Positions 1 to 9,480 of a stretch of DNA of 64,000 bases are shown here, piece after piece; positions within the stretch are counted from its first letter, which is position 1; every line of letters begins with the position of its first letter. The notes beneath the pieces were generated by a model that worked only from the letters and a program-made list of their open reading frames with translations, was not told the DNA's origin and ran no database searches. The translations under genes were made by a program, and so were the position numbers. The stretch lies in NCBI GenBank assembly GCA_036725605.1, contig DAIMDW010000018.1, positions 62,001 to 126,000 on the forward strand. Direction: 5' to 3'. This DNA is from CALBTQ01 sp036725605. Its GTDB lineage: Bacteria > Lernaellota > Lernaellaia > Lernaellales > Lernaellaceae.

Positions 1-827
1 GAGGTCGCGCCCAGGCGCACCAGCGCCTCGCACAAGTCCGGCGTGACGCGGTCGGCGCGCACGGCGCAACTGAATTCGACCGCGCCCAGCAGGTCGCGCT
101 CCTCCAGTTCGTCGGCCAGCATGATCACCCGCTGGGCACGATCGGCGAACAGGTCGTCGTGAATGTGAATGTGCTCGTGCTCTTCGGCGAGCAGCACGTC
201 GATTTCCTCGGCGATGCGCGTCGCCGAAAAGCCGCGATACCCGCCCCACATCCGCCGGCTCGTGCAGAAACGGCAATCGAAGGGACAGCCGCGACCGGTC
301 ATCACGTGCGCGTATTTGAACTCCGGCAGCAGCGAGCGGTCGGGCCACGGCAGCATGTCGAGGTCTTCCAGCGACTCGCGCTCGCGATTGACCGTCACCC
401 GGTCGTCGCGGAAAAAGACGATCCCCGGCACGTCGTCGAGTTTTTCCGGCGGCAGCGAACCGTATTCGTCCAGCAGGCGCATCAAGTGATGGAAGGTATC
501 CTCGCCCTCGCCCATCACGCCGATGTCGAATACGGGATGCAGGCTTTCGGGCAGGCAGGAAATGTGCACGCCGCCCAGCACGAATAGCGCGTGGCAGCGC
601 TCGCGCAGCCATTGCGCGCGCTGGATCGCCACGCCGTAATTCTGCGACGAACAACTGATGCCGATCACGTCGGGGCCGATCGACGCGATGGTCTCCAGGT
701 TCTGTTCGATCGAGCACTTGGCGTCGACGTCGTGTTCGGCCAGAAACGCCGCCATGTAGGCGAAGCCCAGCGGCGCGTAATCGACAATGTCCTGCTCGCC
801 GGTCGCCAGATGAAAAACGATCCTCAT
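1..827 (-). CDS. B12-binding-type radical SAM protein (3' end cut by window edge)
   Basis: The frame is open from an ATG at 827 through the left edge, so the C-terminus is missing and about 275 residues are visible. The first ~130 residues look like the Rossmann-type cobalamin-binding domain found before radical SAM domains (residues near 100 read LGGVHISCLPES, then GVMGEGED). The radical SAM cysteines are C181, C185 and C188 in GCPFDCRFC (C-x3-C-x2-C), expected to hold a 4Fe-4S cluster that cleaves S-adenosylmethionine. The ATG overlaps the stop of the upstream glycosyltransferase (ATGA), so it is the last visible gene of a translationally coupled operon. It closely resembles the radical SAM protein at 6786-8768 (both continue with MWG after the cysteine loop). 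The substrate is unknown; operon context suggests modification of a lipid or glycan. Confidence 0.85.
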   Translation of the reverse strand, partial: MRIVFHLATGEQDIVDYAPLGFAYMAAFLAEHDVDAKCSIEQNLETIASIGPDVIGISCSSQNYGVAIQRAQWLRERCHALFVLGGVHISCLPESLHPVFDIGVMGEGEDTFHHLMRLLDEYGSLPPEKLDDVPGIVFFRDDRVTVNRERESLEDLDMLPWPDRSLLPEFKYAHVMTGRGCPFDCRFCTSRRMWGGYRGFSATRIAEEIDVLLAEEHEHIHIHDDLFADRAQRVIMLADELEERDLLGAVEFSCAVRADRVTPDLCEALVRLGAT

Positions 828-2785
828 GGTCGCTCCCAGTAGTACGTGGTTCGCGTCAGTCCGATTTTTTGCAGCAAGGCGCTCTTGGGCGTACGGTCGC
901 CGTCGCCGAGCACCTCGTCGGGGATGAATGGCCGATCGACCGCCAGCGTCAGGCGAACCGTCTCACCCGTCGCCGTCGCCGGCAGCACGCCTTCCAGGCA
1001 CAGCAAATCGCTTTGCGGCACCGTGCGCGAGGCTACCGTAAAATCGTCCGCGCGCAAAGTGAACCGCGGATCGTCCGTCCCGAAGTACGGCCGGTGCACG
1101 TAAAAGCAGGCGAAGGCCAGGTCCTCGTTCCACCGCCGCGCCGCCTCGACCGTCGCCGCCGCGCCCATCCAGGCCATGCCCGGCGGCCCGGGCGTCACGC
1201 CGTCGACCAGTTGCGCGGGCGCGAAATCGTCGTTCGTAAAATCGATCACCCCGGCGAGGCTGCGCCGCGCGGTCACCGCGTCGCGCGCGTACAGGCGCAC
1301 CGAAAAATGCGGCGAGCGTAGGAACGAGCGCCGCGTGACCTCGACGCCCTCGGCCGCCAGCGCCTCCGGCAGATGCCCGCGCGGATCGAACAGGTGCGCG
1401 TCGTGATCGACGTACCAGACGCGCGCAAAGTGCGTCAGCAAGCGCCGCGCGTTGTCGCTCGCCTGCGCCGGATCGAGCAACGTTTCGTTCGGCCCGCTGC
1501 GCACCGCCGCCTGCAACGGCCAGCGGTAATGCGCCGCGTGGGCCAGCGCGATCGAATAATAGTCGTTGGGCACGGCCACGCCGTCGCCCGGTTGCCAGTG
1601 TGTCGCGATCGTCTCCACGACCTTGTCCCACGGCTCCTTGGCCAGGCGCGGATCATGCTGCCAACGCGCCACGCCGCCCAGCGACACGGCGAGCGTCAGC
1701 GCCAATACGATCCAACCCGCCGCGCGCCGTTTGGCCTCCAGCTCGACCAATCCCATCGCCGCCAGCACCGCCGCGAAGGGCAGCAGCGGCAGCAGATACT
1801 TCGGGCGGAAGATCGGCAGCCCCAGGCCCAGCAGCAGCAAAATGACGAACGGACCCAGCGCCAGGCACGTCAGCAAACGCGGCGGATCGTTGTGCGCCTC
1901 GCGCCGCGCGCCGAGAAACGCCGCCAGCAAAAACGGCAGCAGCAAGGCCGTCGCCACCACCAGGTACAACGATCGTTCGGGCGCCACGCCGCATAGCGTC
2001 GGCAGACTCCACTCCGAACCGCCCAACAGCAAAAAGGCCGGCCCCAAAAACAGCGATTCGAAAAAGCCGAAGAACTCGCGCGACGGTTTGCCCCGCGCCC
2101 ATTGCAGCGAAAATTCCGTCCACCACGGCGCGAACAGCAACAGCGCCGCCGCCGTCGCCAGCGCGAAGCGGAAGATCATCCGCCGCTCGCGCCGGTAGCG
2201 CCACAGCACGTACGCGCCTTCCACGAGGAGAAAAAATCCGGCCGTGTACTGCACCCACAACGCCGCCGCCGTCGCCAGCGCGAAACCGGCAAACCAGCGC
2301 GCGCGCCCGTCGCGCAACGCGTGCAGCAACAGCAGCGCCTGCGCCAACACCAAGAGCGTAAGCAACGTCGGGTAACGCACCTCGTTGCTGTAATACAGAT
2401 GCAGCGGATTGACCGCCACCAGCAGCGCGCCCAGCACGCCCGCCGCCCGCGAATGCGCCGCGCGCCCCAACGCGTAGGTCAACGGCACGGCCGCCGCGCC
2501 GCACAACGCCGGCAGCCAGCGCAGTTCCGCCGTCGCCGTCGCCACGCGCAGCCAGGCCTTCAACAACAGATAAAATCCGGGCGGGCTCGCGTCGTACAAC
2601 TGCCGCCACAGCAGGCCGGGCCAATCGGCGCGGGCGAACTCCCAGGTGATCACCTCGTCGGTCCACAGCGGCTGCGCGTCGTACCAGGCGAAACGCAACA
2701 CCAGCGCCAGCAGCGTGCAGAACGCCGTTTTCAGCGCCGCTTCGTGTTCGGCGAAAACCAGATCGTACGGCAGGCCGCGCCTCAC
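824..2785 (-). CDS. GT-C membrane glycosyltransferase, RgtA/ArnT-like, paralogue 3
   Basis: This predicted 653-residue polytopic inner-membrane protein should transfer a sugar from a polyprenyl-phosphate donor on the periplasmic side, as GT-C enzymes do. The N-terminal half is a run of hydrophobic helices. After the first helix comes the acidic loop motif LWTDEVITWEF, the Asp-Glu pair typical of GT-C (PMT/ArnT/RgtA) enzymes. The C-terminal ~200 residues are soluble and end with FIPDEVLGDGD, a signature shared with the next two genes. The start is GTG at 2785, overlapping the previous stop as GTGA; the same frame runs to 3352 only as an artefact over the neighbouring gene. It overlaps the downstream radical SAM gene by four bases. 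Donor and acceptor cannot be told from the sequence. Confidence 0.85.
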   Translation of the reverse strand: MRRGLPYDLVFAEHEAALKTAFCTLLALVLRFAWYDAQPLWTDEVITWEFARADWPGLLWRQLYDASPPGFYLLLKAWLRVATATAELRWLPALCGAAAVPLTYALGRAAHSRAAGVLGALLVAVNPLHLYYSNEVRYPTLLTLLVLAQALLLLHALRDGRARWFAGFALATAAALWVQYTAGFFLLVEGAYVLWRYRRERRMIFRFALATAAALLLFAPWWTEFSLQWARGKPSREFFGFFESLFLGPAFLLLGGSEWSLPTLCGVAPERSLYLVVATALLLPFLLAAFLGARREAHNDPPRLLTCLALGPFVILLLLGLGLPIFRPKYLLPLLPFAAVLAAMGLVELEAKRRAAGWIVLALTLAVSLGGVARWQHDPRLAKEPWDKVVETIATHWQPGDGVAVPNDYYSIALAHAAHYRWPLQAAVRSGPNETLLDPAQASDNARRLLTHFARVWYVDHDAHLFDPRGHLPEALAAEGVEVTRRSFLRSPHFSVRLYARDAVTARRSLAGVIDFTNDDFAPAQLVDGVTPGPPGMAWMGAAATVEAARRWNEDLAFACFYVHRPYFGTDDPRFTLRADDFTVASRTVPQSDLLCLEGVLPATATGETVRLTLAVDRPFIPDEVLGDGDRTPKSALLQKIGLTRTTYYWERP

Positions 2786-4695
2786 GGTCGTTCCCACCCC
2801 AGGCGCTCGACGAGCAGACACTTTTCGCGCGCGTCGCCGTCGTGGAAGAAATCGTCGGGTTTGAAGGTCCGCTCGCAGCGCAGCGTGATCGGCAGCCAAT
2901 CGTCGGCCTCGCCGGGTAGCGTGTCCGGCCGCCAACGCACGATACCGCTGTCGGCGACGGGCAGTTCGATCTCCCGCCCGCGAATCTCCGCGACGATGCG
3001 CGGTTGCGGTTTGCCCAGTAGATCCAGCGGCGCGTAGGCGTCCAGCGCCAGGATTTCGCCGGGGCGCGGCGCGGGCAAAATCGCCAGGGCCTCGCCCGCC
3101 GTCCACCACGACGGCCCGTTGGACGCATACCACCCCGCGCCCAGTTGCGTCGGATGCTGCGGACCGTCCGGGAAGACGATCGTCCGCGCGAAGCCGCCCT
3201 CGGCGAAGGGGCGGCGCAAATACAACAACGACAGGCCGACGCGCTCGTCGCCCGCGTGCATGTGCGCCGGTTGCAGACCGCCGAAATGCAGCGCGGCCTT
3301 GGTCAGCGCCTGTTGCGGATCGAAACGCGGCGGATAATACGTCACCACCCACAAGCGGCGATAGCGCGCGGCGAGCAACGGCAGCAATTGGTCAATCATC
3401 TCCGGCGTGACGACCTGCCGCCCGGGCGCGACCATCGTCGTGTGATACACGTCCAGTTCGTCGGTCTTGTGCAGCAGGTAGCAGAAGCGCGCGGCAAGGT
3501 TGGGCAGCAGCACCGCGTCGCCCGGTTCGGCCTGCGCCGCGACGGTCAGCGCCACCGGCCGCCAGCCCTCGGGTTCGTCCGGATGGTTGATCAACTCCAC
3601 CGCGCCGCCCACGCCGATCACGACCACGGCCATCGCCAGCACGCTGCCCAAAAAGCGCGCGCGCCGGCCGTACCACGTCACGCCCGACGCCGCCGCCACG
3701 CACAGGTACGGCAGCAGCGGCAAAAAGTAATGCGGCGCGAACAGATCCAGCGCCAGCGACGCCAACAGAAAACCGCCGAGCGGCGCGACGGTCAGCCACA
3801 CCAGCAGGCGGCGCGTCAGACGATCCTCCGACTGCTTGGCCAGCCCGCACCCCACCGCGAACACGAAGGGCAGCGCGGCCAACAGCGGCACGAACGACCA
3901 CGATGGATGCACGAACTCACGCCAGAACGACGGCAGCCGCCAGTAGGAAAATCCCTGCGTCAGATACACCAACGCCAACGGCAGCAATTGATAAAACGGC
4001 ACGTGCTCGCCGCCGCCGGCCGCCTCGCGCGCCAGCAATTGTTTGGCCAGCACGATCAGCCACGGCAGATACAACACGGCCATCGCCGCCAGCGCCGCGA
4101 CGACCTTGCGCCGGTCGGCCAGCGACTTCCACGACGTAAGCAAAAACAACAGATGCGCCAGCAGCACGAAGGCGGAAAAATAATGCACGTACGCCGCCGC
4201 CAGTCCCAGCGCCGCCCAGGCCAGCGCCGCGCGCGTCGAACCGCTTTTGGCCAGCGCCAGCACGGCCAGCGTCGCGCCCAACAACAAGACGGTCAGCAGC
4301 ATCGGATAACGCGCCTGCGCCGCCAGGTACAACGACAAGGGCGCGATGCCGAACAAAATCGCCCCTAAAAATCCGACCACGCGCCCGACGAGCCGATGCC
4401 CCAGCGCATAGGTGAGCACCACCGCCAGGCCGAACAGCGCGCCCGACAGCGCACGCATGTGCGTCAACGAGCCGCCGAGCTTGCCCCACAGCCACAGCGC
4501 GAGGTAGCCGCCCGGCGGATTCACGTCGAAGCGGCCGATGTCGCGCAGCATCTCGCCCAAAGGTTTGCTCACCGCGAAGATCGTCGCCGCCTCGTCGGTC
4601 CACGTGCCGCGCTGCGAGGCCAGCACCAGGCCCGCCGTGCAGCCGATCAATCCCAGGCCGGTCACCAACAGGCGATCGCGCGTGTGCTCATTCAT
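2782..4695 (-). CDS. GT-C membrane glycosyltransferase, RgtA/ArnT-like, paralogue 2
   Basis: A predicted 637-residue polytopic membrane glycosyltransferase. The first extracytoplasmic loop reads GTWTDEAATIF, giving the GT-C Asp-Glu pair at about residues 36-37. Many hydrophobic helices follow to about residue 380, then a soluble C-terminal region ending FKPDDFFHDGD and a short basic tail. The ATG at 4695 is preferred over an in-frame TTG at 4713 because GGAG lies seven bases upstream and it overlaps the upstream stop as ATGAATGA. The downstream gene starts at a GTGA overlap. It is clearly a paralogue of its two neighbours, which suggests sequential addition of different sugars to one carrier-linked glycan; that is inference from order and shared architecture. 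Confidence 0.85.
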   Translation of the reverse strand: MNEHTRDRLLVTGLGLIGCTAGLVLASQRGTWTDEAATIFAVSKPLGEMLRDIGRFDVNPPGGYLALWLWGKLGGSLTHMRALSGALFGLAVVLTYALGHRLVGRVVGFLGAILFGIAPLSLYLAAQARYPMLLTVLLLGATLAVLALAKSGSTRAALAWAALGLAAAYVHYFSAFVLLAHLLFLLTSWKSLADRRKVVAALAAMAVLYLPWLIVLAKQLLAREAAGGGEHVPFYQLLPLALVYLTQGFSYWRLPSFWREFVHPSWSFVPLLAALPFVFAVGCGLAKQSEDRLTRRLLVWLTVAPLGGFLLASLALDLFAPHYFLPLLPYLCVAAASGVTWYGRRARFLGSVLAMAVVVIGVGGAVELINHPDEPEGWRPVALTVAAQAEPGDAVLLPNLAARFCYLLHKTDELDVYHTTMVAPGRQVVTPEMIDQLLPLLAARYRRLWVVTYYPPRFDPQQALTKAALHFGGLQPAHMHAGDERVGLSLLYLRRPFAEGGFARTIVFPDGPQHPTQLGAGWYASNGPSWWTAGEALAILPAPRPGEILALDAYAPLDLLGKPQPRIVAEIRGREIELPVADSGIVRWRPDTLPGEADDWLPITLRCERTFKPDDFFHDGDAREKCLLVERLGWERP

Positions 4696-6781
4696 TCGTC
4701 GTCTCCATGGCAATGCGTTCGACCAGCAAACTTTTTTCGCTGCGGTCGCCGTCGCCGAGCTGTTGGTCGGGTACGAAAACGCGATCGCTGCGGATGGTCA
4801 CGGTCACCAGCGGATCGTCGCCGGTGAGCGTCAACGGTTCGCTGCGCCAATCGACGTCCTGACTGACGTTCAATTCGATCATGCCGACGATTTGTTCGTC
4901 GACCATCAGCGTCACCGCGGTCGGTCCGCCGAGAAATTCGAGGTTGGCGAAAAACCGCACGTGCAAGCGCGCCGGCTTGTCGGGCCGGCGGAAACGCACG
5001 GCGGCGTTTCGCGCCATCCAACGCCGCTCGCCCTGCCCCGCGTACCAGCCGGTGAGCAACTGGTAACTCGCCGGCTCGCTCTCGCCAAACGCGATCGTGT
5101 CGCTCAGCGCGGCGCGCAACGCGTTCTCGTCGGCCGTCCAGCGTTCCAGGCAATAACGCCACAGGCCCGGCAATCGGCACTCGCGCGACAAGCGCTCATA
5201 GCCCCGCTCGGCCAGCGCGCGGCGCGTATCGTCGTACGGATCGTCCATGTAACCGTGATAATCGACCAGCCACAAATGACGATGCTCCGCCGCCAGCGCC
5301 TCCACCAACTCACGCATGCGCCGGCGTTGCGCGTCCAGGGGGCCGAAGCGTTCTTCGAGCACGTACAAATAGCGCACCGGCGGCGGCGACGGCTGACGCT
5401 CAAGATAATACAAAAACGCCAGCGAGGTATAGTAATTGTAAAACAGCACGGAGTCGTTGGGGCCCGACGCGGCGGCGACGCGCTCGGCCAGCCCGCGCCA
5501 ATCCTGCCGCCAATGCGCCGGCGAATAGAAGTAATCCTTGAGGCTCAGACCGGTCAGCGCCAGCGCGTACACGGCGACGAGCAGCGCGACGATTTTCTTT
5601 TTCTCCCACAGGTCGACCCACCCCGCCGCCGTCGCGCCCAACGCCAGCGGGACGAACGGCAGCATGTAACGCGGATCGAAAATCGGCATCATCCGGCTGA
5701 CGGCCAGCACGCCGAACACCGGCACGAGCACCAGGACGCTCAGCGCGCCGCGCCGGCGATGCTCCGCCCGGCCGGTCAGGCCCAACAGCAACAGCGCGAC
5801 GAACGGGGCAACGAGCAGCAACAGCAGCCAGCCGTAAGCGTCGGGGCGCGCGGCGGCGAACTTCGCCAACGGCGCGACGAAAGTCGGCGGCGCGGTGACG
5901 CTATGCCCGACGAACAGCCACACCAGCAGGCGGCGCAGCACTTCGACGATCCCCAGCGGCTCGCGCCAATGCACGCCGCGCAGCAACTGCACGGTGAAGA
6001 ATTTCAAAAACGGAACGAAGGCCAAACCAGCCAGCGCCAGACCGGCCAATGCCAGCAACAGGCCGCGCAGATGCGCGCGCACGCCGTGCACGAACGCCGC
6101 CTGGATCGTCAGCGCTTCGCGGCGCGTCCGCACCGACCGGGAGTGCAAGGCGATCATCCCCAGGCGCGCCAGGCCCGGCCCGGCCGCACGCAAATCTCGA
6201 TAAGCGCGCCAGGCCAACAACACCAACAGCACGAGCATCGCCGCAACGATGAAAAACGAAAAGTAATGACTGTAGATCGCCAACGCCGTCGCGGCCGCCA
6301 ACGCGGGCAACCATCGCCAATGCGGCCGCCGCAACAGTTCGACGAACGCCCACAGCGCCAGCAGACAAAACAGCGTGACCAGCGTGTTGTAGCGCGTCTC
6401 CTGCCCGCAATAGACCGCCAGCGGCTCGATCGCCAGCAGCAGTGCGCCCGCCGCCGCGCGGGATCGGCCGACCAGCCGCCGCAACAGCAGATACGCGACC
6501 GGCACCGCCGCCACCCCCAGCAGCGCACTCAGCGAACGCAGCGCGAATTCGTTTTCGCCCAGCGCGCGCCAGAAATGCAGCGCGGTGTAGATCAGCGGCG
6601 GATTGGAATCGATGAGCGGAATGTCGGTCCAGATTTGTCGCAGCGTCAGCCCGGCGGCGCGAAAGGTGGCGACTTCGTCGTCCCAGAAACTTTGCCGGCC
6701 GATATGCCAGAAGCGCAGCAGCGCGGCCAGTGCCGTGGCGGCGGCGACGAGCCAACGGTCGCGGCGCGCATGGTCGTCCAT
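4688..6781 (-). CDS. GT-C membrane glycosyltransferase, RgtA/ArnT-like, paralogue 1
   Basis: A predicted 697-residue membrane glycosyltransferase and the first of three tandem paralogues. After an N-terminal helix the loop reads SFWDDEVATF (GT-C acidic pair), followed by roughly ten or more hydrophobic segments to about residue 460. The C-terminal ~230 residues are soluble, beta-rich in character, and end with FVPDQQLGDGD plus a basic segment, the tail shared by all three copies. The start is ATG at 6781, four bases after the TAA of the radical SAM gene, with GGGGAG overlapping that stop as ribosome site. Longer in-frame reading to 7018 lies inside the neighbour and is rejected. A periplasmic role with a polyprenyl-phosphate sugar donor is typical of the family; the actual sugar is unknown. 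Confidence 0.85.
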   Translation of the reverse strand: MDDHARRDRWLVAAATALAALLRFWHIGRQSFWDDEVATFRAAGLTLRQIWTDIPLIDSNPPLIYTALHFWRALGENEFALRSLSALLGVAAVPVAYLLLRRLVGRSRAAAGALLLAIEPLAVYCGQETRYNTLVTLFCLLALWAFVELLRRPHWRWLPALAAATALAIYSHYFSFFIVAAMLVLLVLLAWRAYRDLRAAGPGLARLGMIALHSRSVRTRREALTIQAAFVHGVRAHLRGLLLALAGLALAGLAFVPFLKFFTVQLLRGVHWREPLGIVEVLRRLLVWLFVGHSVTAPPTFVAPLAKFAAARPDAYGWLLLLLVAPFVALLLLGLTGRAEHRRRGALSVLVLVPVFGVLAVSRMMPIFDPRYMLPFVPLALGATAAGWVDLWEKKKIVALLVAVYALALTGLSLKDYFYSPAHWRQDWRGLAERVAAASGPNDSVLFYNYYTSLAFLYYLERQPSPPPVRYLYVLEERFGPLDAQRRRMRELVEALAAEHRHLWLVDYHGYMDDPYDDTRRALAERGYERLSRECRLPGLWRYCLERWTADENALRAALSDTIAFGESEPASYQLLTGWYAGQGERRWMARNAAVRFRRPDKPARLHVRFFANLEFLGGPTAVTLMVDEQIVGMIELNVSQDVDWRSEPLTLTGDDPLVTVTIRSDRVFVPDQQLGDGDRSEKSLLVERIAMETTNE

Positions 6782-6785
6782 CGCC

Positions 6786-8768
6786 TTACTCCCCGCGCAG
6801 CCGGCGCCGGGCGTTGGCCTTGAGCGAGTCGAGCAGCTTGTCGATCTTGCGTTTGCGCGCCTCACGCTGCGGCAGGCGGGCCGCGTCGGTGACGATGCGC
6901 TCCTCGACGGCGGCGAACATTTTCTCGCGCCCCGCCCACGGCCGGTCGATGCCGAAATCACGCTTGAGCAAATCCGCGAACAACCGCGCCGTCTCGCTCG
7001 CCGGCGCGAACGGATCATCGTCGGGACGATACGCCGCCACGTTCAACCCGCGTCGGCGCAGCGTTTCCAACGGCGTTTCGTCACGGCCGAAAATTTCCAG
7101 CCCGGCGCGCAGGCCGCGTTGCCCGGCGACGGCGATGGAGCGCTCGAAGGGCGTGGCCGGCGCGAAATGGCGAAAGCCGCTGTGCAGCGTCAGGTCGGCG
7201 CCGCTATCGAAGTGTCGCCAGATCTGCGCGTTGAGCCGCGCGACGTCGACGCCCTCGTCCGGGCGCAGATAGACGAACAGCAAGCTCGGATCGTCGGTCT
7301 TCAGATACCCGTTGAGCAGCTCCGGCCCGCCGACGCGCCACCCCGGCGTTTGCAGCGGCGTCAGGTCGACCTCGCCGTGAAAGGCGACGGCCAGGTGCTC
7401 GTCGCAGATGCCGCGCTCGTCGAGTTGCCGCGCCAGTTCGGCGAAGTGCTGCGCGCCGTGCGAAACGTCGACCAACGCGATCAGCCGGCGTTTGGTCATG
7501 CCCAGCCAGCGCATGCCGAGCTGCGTCAGGTTTTCGAAAAAATAAAAACTGGTTTTGGGCAGCGCCTCGTTCAGGTACTGCCGCTCCCAGGGCACGCGTA
7601 GCTCGGTGAAATCCATCGCCTCGTCGACCGCGCCCCGCGCTTTGGCCAGGTCCCAGATCGGCGTGCCGGGAAACGGCGTCAGGCAATGCACCTCGAAATA
7701 ATCGATTTTCCGCTCGCGGATGCCGCGCAGGATAAATTCGTAGGTCGCCAGCAGATCGTCGCCGGTTTCGCCGGGCGCGCCCTTGATGAAACTCGGACTG
7801 CACACCATGCCGTGTTGCCGCGCGAGATCCAACGTGCGCCGGTTGGCCGCGACGTTCGCCCCCGCGCCCTTGAGCCATTGCAGGATGCGCGGCGAATTGC
7901 TTTCCGCGCCGAAGGTCACGCGGCGCACCTGCATGCGCGCGAGGAGCGCGAACATTTCCTCGTCGGCCAGCTCGGCGCGCACGGTGCAGGAAAAGGCGAT
8001 GCGGCCCGGATACCCGCGCGCGACCACGCCGTCGGCGACGGCCGCCAGGCGCTTACGGTCGGCGACGAACAGGTCGTCGAAAAAATGGATCGCCCGCGCG
8101 CCGTGGTTTTCCACCAGGTCGTCAATTTCATTCAGCACCATCTCGGCGGGAAAGGCGCGGAACGAACCCCACATTTTTTTGCTCGAACAAAAGCGGCAGG
8201 CGTACGGACAACCGCGGCTGGTGACCATCTGCGCGTTCGTCCAGTCGCCGCCAAGCACCGCGCGATCGGGCAGCGGCACGGTGGACAGATCGGCGATCGG
8301 CGCACGCGGCGCGGTCAAGCGCACGGCGTCGCCCTCGCGCACGGCCAGGCCGGCAATCGCCTCGAGTTTTTCGCTCACCAACCGGCCGTGCTCGCGCACG
8401 TGAGTCATCAACTCGACGAAGGTTTGCTCGCCCTCGCCGATTACGCCGACGTCGAAGGGTGCGCTCAGCGTGTGCGGCAGGGCGCTCACGTGCACGCCGC
8501 CCAACACCAGCGGCGCATGGGTGGCGCGGCGGATCGCCCGCGCGAGCCGGTACGCCTCGGCGATGTTCACGCTGGACGCGCTGACGCCCACCACGTCGGG
8601 TTTGGCGGCGACGGCCTCGGCGGCGGTGCGCGCAACCACGACCTTCACCCAGGGCGCGTAGCGCTTGGCATAAGCGGAAAGATAGGCGTAGCACAGCGGT
8701 TGGTACTGGCTGCGGTCGGCGGGATCGACGGCGGTCAGTCCACAGAAGGTGAGCGAATCGCGCGTCAT
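6786..8768 (-). CDS. B12-binding-type radical SAM protein with long C-terminal extension
   Basis: A predicted 660-residue protein. Residues 1-150 form a cobalamin-binding-like Rossmann domain (VLGGVHVSALPHT, then GVIGEGEQTF). The radical SAM core has C187, C191 and C194 in RGCPYACRFC, with a FFDDLF strand and FGAESNSPRIL further on. Beyond about residue 400 a ~250-residue extension begins, containing LIALVDVSHG and ending in a basic helix (KRKIDKLLDSLKANARRR); I do not recognise it. The start is ATG at 8768, one base after the stop of the outer-membrane gene; the longer reading to 8921 overlaps that gene and is rejected. It is probably co-transcribed with the three GT-C genes. The reaction (methylation, ring or C-C bond formation) cannot be inferred from motifs alone. 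Confidence 0.85.
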   Translation of the reverse strand: MTRDSLTFCGLTAVDPADRSQYQPLCYAYLSAYAKRYAPWVKVVVARTAAEAVAAKPDVVGVSASSVNIAEAYRLARAIRRATHAPLVLGGVHVSALPHTLSAPFDVGVIGEGEQTFVELMTHVREHGRLVSEKLEAIAGLAVREGDAVRLTAPRAPIADLSTVPLPDRAVLGGDWTNAQMVTSRGCPYACRFCSSKKMWGSFRAFPAEMVLNEIDDLVENHGARAIHFFDDLFVADRKRLAAVADGVVARGYPGRIAFSCTVRAELADEEMFALLARMQVRRVTFGAESNSPRILQWLKGAGANVAANRRTLDLARQHGMVCSPSFIKGAPGETGDDLLATYEFILRGIRERKIDYFEVHCLTPFPGTPIWDLAKARGAVDEAMDFTELRVPWERQYLNEALPKTSFYFFENLTQLGMRWLGMTKRRLIALVDVSHGAQHFAELARQLDERGICDEHLAVAFHGEVDLTPLQTPGWRVGGPELLNGYLKTDDPSLLFVYLRPDEGVDVARLNAQIWRHFDSGADLTLHSGFRHFAPATPFERSIAVAGQRGLRAGLEIFGRDETPLETLRRRGLNVAAYRPDDDPFAPASETARLFADLLKRDFGIDRPWAGREKMFAAVEERIVTDAARLPQREARKRKIDKLLDSLKANARRRLRGE

Positions 8769-8769
8769 C

Positions 8770-9453
8770 TCAGAAGTGGAACCTCGCGCCCAGGAACGCC
8801 GAGTTGCCGCCGTAATCGGCGTCGTCCAGATCGGTGGTCGGATCGCCGCCCTTGAAATGGGCGAAGGCGAAGCGGTCTTCCAGCACGATGCCCAGCCAGT
8901 CGAGAGCCGCAATTTCCGCACCGAGCATGGCGTGATAGCCGATCGTCGCGCCGCTGTCGGTGTTGGATTGCGAGGTCGTCGCGTCCTGCCCGTAGATGGT
9001 GAAGTCGGTGTTGACGATCCGCCAGTACAGACCCAGGCCCGCGCCGGTGTACAGGCGGACGAAATCCAGCGGCAACACGAAGCGCGGGGTAATCGTGAGG
9101 TTGGTGACGCTGATCGTGTAATCGCCCTTCACGCGGCAGCGCTCGGCGACCGCGTCGACCGCCACCGACGTGCCGTACCATTGCAGCGCGCCGCCCAGGG
9201 TGAAGTGCGGCGAGAAGGCGTATTCGAAATCGGTCTCGACCGTCACGCCGTCAAACGCGCCCGAGTCGATGGCGTAGTCGATTTCGCCGTCTTCGAGCAC
9301 GCCGTCGTTGTCCGGATCGTCGACCTGCGAGTAGCGAATGAAGTTGTGATAACCCACCTTGGCGCCGAGACCGATTTTGCCCTGCTCGGCCAGCGCCGAC
9401 GAACACAGCAGCAAAACAAGGGCCATCACGCCGATCCACGCGACCGTCCGCAT
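8770..9453 (-). CDS. Outer-membrane beta-barrel protein, OmpW/OMP_b-brl-like
   Basis: This 227-residue protein has a clear Sec signal peptide (hydrophobic core ending CSSALAEQG, cleavage after about residue 22). The rest is alternating amphipathic strands rich in Gly, Tyr and Phe, and it finishes with FLGARFHF, a C-terminal aromatic typical of BAM-assembled barrels. Length and pattern fit an eight-stranded porin-like barrel. An acidic loop (DDPDNDGVLEDGE) near residue 50 could bind calcium. The ATG at 9453 has GGGGGAGG seven bases upstream. It is the first gene of the minus-strand operon that continues into the radical SAM and GT-C genes, so it may be a surface or export partner of the product, but a plain structural barrel is equally possible. 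Confidence 0.75.
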   Translation of the reverse strand: MRTVAWIGVMALVLLLCSSALAEQGKIGLGAKVGYHNFIRYSQVDDPDNDGVLEDGEIDYAIDSGAFDGVTVETDFEYAFSPHFTLGGALQWYGTSVAVDAVAERCRVKGDYTISVTNLTITPRFVLPLDFVRLYTGAGLGLYWRIVNTDFTIYGQDATTSQSNTDSGATIGYHAMLGAEIAALDWLGIVLEDRFAFAHFKGGDPTTDLDDADYGGNSAFLGARFHF

Positions 9454-9480
9454 TTCGCCTCCCCCGAAAGTTATGCGAGC

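Noticed and set aside
2786..3352. 189-residue N-terminal extension of the third GT-C gene
   Set aside because: Arg/Ala-rich shadow of the neighbouring GT-C gene; the GTGA overlap start at 2785 gives a normal N-terminus.
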